Below are positions 34,337 through 36,396 of a stretch of 36,396 nt of DNA, one piece after another. The position numbers and the translations under genes were made by a program. Numbering within the stretch: the first letter of the stretch is position 1; each line of letters opens with the position of its first letter. The DNA is from Primorskyibacter aestuariivivens. GTDB lineage: Bacteria; Pseudomonadota; Alphaproteobacteria; Rhodobacterales; Rhodobacteraceae. Location: the NCBI RefSeq assembly GCF_028023675.1, contig NZ_JAQIOZ010000029.1:1-36396 (forward strand), given 5' to 3'. The notes under the pieces were generated by a model. The model saw only the letters and a list, made by a program, of their open reading frames with translations, was not told the origin of the DNA and searched no databases.

Positions 34337-35780
34337 TCTAAAGGATCCATCTCTTCTCGAGACGCGCGCGTATATCTGCGGACATTGGGTGAAAACTTGC
34401 GACACATTCGAAGTCCACAACCCTGCGTCGGGCAACTTGATCGCAAATGTAACAGACGTTTCTGTTGACGACGTTTCGCTGGCAATCGATGCGGCGTTCG
34501 AAGCGCAAAAAGCTTGGGCGCGTCAAACCAGTAAGGAGCGTGCCGCCATTCTGAAACGTTGGCATGAACTTATCGTTGAAAACGTCGACGACTTAGCCCG
34601 AATCCTGACTGCAGAAATGGGCAAGCCCTTGTCCGAAGCGCGGGGCGAAGTGCTCTACGGCGCCTCATTTATTGAATGGTTCGCGGAAGAGGCCAAACGT
34701 GTATACGGCGATGTAATTCCAGGGCACCAACGCGACAAAAGGCTTATGGTTCTCAAGCAGCCAGTGGGGGTCGTTGGCTCAATCACGCCCTGGAATTTTC
34801 CAGTAGCTATGATTGCACGAAAGGTCGCCCCGGCCCTTGCTGTTGGGTGCTCCTTTGTCGCCAGACCTTCTGAATTCACACCCTTATCGGCTCTCGCACT
34901 GGCCGTTCTTGGAGAACGCGCAGGCCTGCCAAAAGCTGTGTTCAGCGTCGTTCCAAGCCTCGATGCTCCGGCAATTGGTAAAGAGCTTTGTCACAACTCT
35001 AAAGTCGCAAAACTGACATTCACCGGCTCGACGAAGGTAGGCAAAATACTATTGGGTCAATGCGCCCAAACCGTAAAACGAGTATCCTTGGAATTAGGCG
35101 GAAACGCACCGTTCATAGTATTCAATGACGCTGATATTGATGCAGCTGTCGACGGCGCTGTAGCGGCAAAATTCCGCAATGCCGGACAAACATGTGTTTG
35201 CGCAAATCGAATCTATGTTCAGTCCAAGGCCTATGAAGAATTTTGCGAAAAATTTGCCACGAAGGTTGAAGCATTGGGCGTTGGAGATGGTTTGCTCGAA
35301 GGCATCAGCATTGGGCCTCTGATCAATGACGCGGCCACCAACAAGGTGCGGGAACATATTGAAGACGCTATCAAGTTAGGGGCGAGGGTTCTCACCGGTG
35401 GTAAAAGCCATGAACTAGGCGGGAATTTCTTTGAACCTACAGTCCTAGTTGAAGTTCCAGCTGAAGCGCGCGTGTCAAAGGAAGAGACATTTGGCCCCCT
35501 TGCCCCGATCATTCGGTTTGAAGACGAACGAGAGGTTGTCGAACTCAGCAATGATACGGACTTTGGTTTGGCAGCCTATTTCTATTCAAGCGATACTCAC
35601 CGAGTTTGGCGACTTATTGAAGATCTAGAAACGGGTATGGTTGGCGTTAACACAGGCCTGATTTCGACTGAAGTGTCACCTTTTGGCGGTGTGAAACAAT
35701 CTGGGTTGGGCCGCGAGGGTTCCAAATACGGGATCGACGAGTATCTGGAAATCAAGAGCGTGTGCCTTGGAGTAATTTGA
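34329..35780 (+). CDS. gabD: Succinate-semialdehyde dehydrogenase-like protein (GabD-like)
   Basis: A 483-residue aldehyde dehydrogenase. The NAD(P)-binding and catalytic elements are present: TPWNFPVAMIARK, FTGSTKVGKIL, the general base E255 in SLELGGNAPF and the nucleophile C289 in NAGQTCVCANR. The motif ETFGPLAPIIRF and the GGVKQSGLGREGSKYGIDEYLE ending are typical of GabD. The ATG at 34329 has a GGAGGAG site and overlaps the aminotransferase stop by eight bases; a longer in-frame start at 34257 lies inside gabT. It would oxidise the semialdehyde made by the aminotransferase. Confidence 0.88.
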   Translation: MLNLKDPSLLETRAYICGHWVKTCDTFEVHNPASGNLIANVTDVSVDDVSLAIDAAFEAQKAWARQTSKERAAILKRWHELIVENVDDLARILTAEMGKPLSEARGEVLYGASFIEWFAEEAKRVYGDVIPGHQRDKRLMVLKQPVGVVGSITPWNFPVAMIARKVAPALAVGCSFVARPSEFTPLSALALAVLGERAGLPKAVFSVVPSLDAPAIGKELCHNSKVAKLTFTGSTKVGKILLGQCAQTVKRVSLELGGNAPFIVFNDADIDAAVDGAVAAKFRNAGQTCVCANRIYVQSKAYEEFCEKFATKVEALGVGDGLLEGISIGPLINDAATNKVREHIEDAIKLGARVLTGGKSHELGGNFFEPTVLVEVPAEARVSKEETFGPLAPIIRFEDEREVVELSNDTDFGLAAYFYSSDTHRVWRLIEDLETGMVGVNTGLISTEVSPFGGVKQSGLGREGSKYGIDEYLEIKSVCLGVI

Positions 35781-35859
35781 ACGACCCGGCTTTCATTCAC
35801 CCACGGTCGGCAACGACGCAAAGACATGATCTCCAACTAATAAAATCACGAGGCCCTTT

Positions 35860-36282
35860 ATGCCCGAGAAACGCAAACCTGATGCTCCACAAGAATTTAG
35901 TTCCGCAGAAATAGGTGCTTTGGCACATTTGTATCGAGGGGAAGTTTATCGAAGCACTATTTGGCGAACGCGGCTTGATACAACAACAAACTGGGCGGTT
36001 GTGAGTCTTGGAGTTTCTCTATCAATTGCCTTCTCCTCTCCAGAAGCCTCTCCGATACCCCTTTTGATCGTCGGAGTACTTGTATTCCTATTCATGGCGT
36101 TGGAGGCACGCCGCTACCGGTACTATAATGTCTGGCGTGCCCGTGCGAGGTGGCTGGAAACTCATTTCTATGCGCCAATCCTGACCGATGGTGATCTTCA
36201 TACTGAAGATGACTGGCAAAGCATCTTAGCCTATGATTACCTCCGCCCAAGCTATCACATCAGCTTTTGGATATCGCTTTGA
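35860..36282 (+). CDS. DUF2270 membrane protein, C-terminus cut off by IS
   Basis: A DUF2270-type protein of unknown function. The conserved block is clear: HLYRGEVYRSTIWRTRLD, then TTNWAVVSLGVSL and LEARRYRYYNVWRARARWLE. Two membrane segments lie around residues 46-60 and 66-82. The frame reaches the IS tip at 36280 and stops there: the TGA is the first three bases of the element. Only 140 residues remain, and family members are usually longer, so the gene is broken. It lies 79 bases after gabD and may or may not have belonged to that operon. Confidence 0.75.
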   Translation: MPEKRKPDAPQEFSSAEIGALAHLYRGEVYRSTIWRTRLDTTTNWAVVSLGVSLSIAFSSPEASPIPLLIVGVLVFLFMALEARRYRYYNVWRARARWLETHFYAPILTDGDLHTEDDWQSILAYDYLRPSYHISFWISL

Positions 36283-36396
36283 GCTACCCCCTGAAATTCG
36301 GACACTGACGTAAGCTACGATTTGTTGTCTGCTGGTCTTCGACGATAAGGAGATTAGAGATGTCGAAACGGAAGAACCATTCGCCGGAGTTCAAGG
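36280..36396 (+). mobile_element. IS3-type insertion sequence, partial (right window edge)
   Basis: This is the inverted copy of the element at 1-118, identical over the whole overlap. The tip TGAGCTACCC starts at 36280, directly inside the DUF2270 gene. It carries the AAGGAG ribosome site at 36347-36352. The element points outward, so both copies face away from the window interior with their upstream ends inside. Confidence 0.8.
36360..36396 (+). CDS. IS3-family transposase OrfA, N-terminal fragment
   Basis: First 12 codons only (MSKRKNHSPEFK) before the window ends, identical to the fragment at the left edge. AAGGAG lies seven bases upstream of the ATG at 36360. Confidence 0.7.
   Translation, partial: MSKRKNHSPEFK

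Noticed and set aside
1-36396. The whole window as a composite transposon
   Set aside because: The flanking IS copies are incomplete and sit exactly at the sequence limits, the content is 36 kb of mixed chromosomal-type genes, and an assembly break in a repeat explains it more simply.
1-36396. CRISPR arrays, tRNA or rRNA genes
   Set aside because: No regularly spaced repeats and no tRNA or rRNA-like sequence were noticed on either strand.

Overview
The window looks like chromosomal or large-plasmid DNA from an alphaproteobacterium, most likely of the Rhodobacteraceae (Roseobacter) type. This rests on remembered family resemblance, mainly the Orn/Lys/Arg decarboxylase plus ATP-grasp pair, the style of the dipeptide-type ABC transporter and the moderate-to-high GC. 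No rRNA, tRNA or CRISPR array is visible. Both ends of the window are the same sequence in opposite orientation: the tip, leader and first 12 codons of an IS3-type insertion sequence. Each copy truncates the gene next to it. This is what a draft contig that stops inside a repeated IS would look like, so neither flank should be read as a natural boundary.

The left part (about 0.1-7.0 kb, minus strand) holds an AbiE-like toxin-antitoxin pair (antitoxin 1652-2248, nucleotidyltransferase toxin 642-1649). A third, IS-truncated zinc-ribbon gene follows. Next comes an SbcD-SbcC nuclease operon with a small zinc-ribbon gene translationally coupled behind sbcC.

The middle (about 7.1-17.1 kb, plus strand) is a dense defence-type island. 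It starts with a WYL regulator resembling BrxR/CapW and a WGR-domain protein. A tightly coupled trio follows: a sigma-factor-like protein, an unknown protein, and an ImmA/IrrE metallopeptidase fused to a UvrD helicase with an iron-sulfur nuclease-like tail. The helicase gene carries a one-base frameshift. Then comes a complete bilABCD operon (ubiquitin-like protein, E2, JAB deubiquitinase, E1), the bacterial ISG15-like antiphage conjugation system, followed by a CHAT-domain (caspase-like) protease gene. An IS30-family element at about 17.2-18.2 kb closes the island.

The right part (about 18.3-35.8 kb) is metabolic. Two tandem IclR-family regulators diverge from a long plus-strand gene set. 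That set encodes a dipeptide/oligopeptide ABC transporter (binding protein, two permeases, two ATPases), an M20 peptidase, a nitrilase-family amidase, a long Orn/Lys/Arg decarboxylase, an ATP-grasp ligase, a C45-type Ntn hydrolase, a GabT-like aminotransferase and a GabD-like dehydrogenase. Together these could import and dismantle an amide- or peptide-linked amino compound and feed an omega-amino acid through semialdehyde to a dicarboxylate; the substrate is not known. A perfect 8-bp inverted repeat pair flanks the likely promoter region, and an internal terminator follows the binding-protein gene. The last gene is a DUF2270 membrane protein cut off by the right-hand IS.

No stretch longer than about 300 bases lacks a gene. 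The longest gaps are 2249-2500 (abi promoter and a small hairpin), 16174-16361 (nothing recognised) and 19829-19971 (divergent regulatory region).
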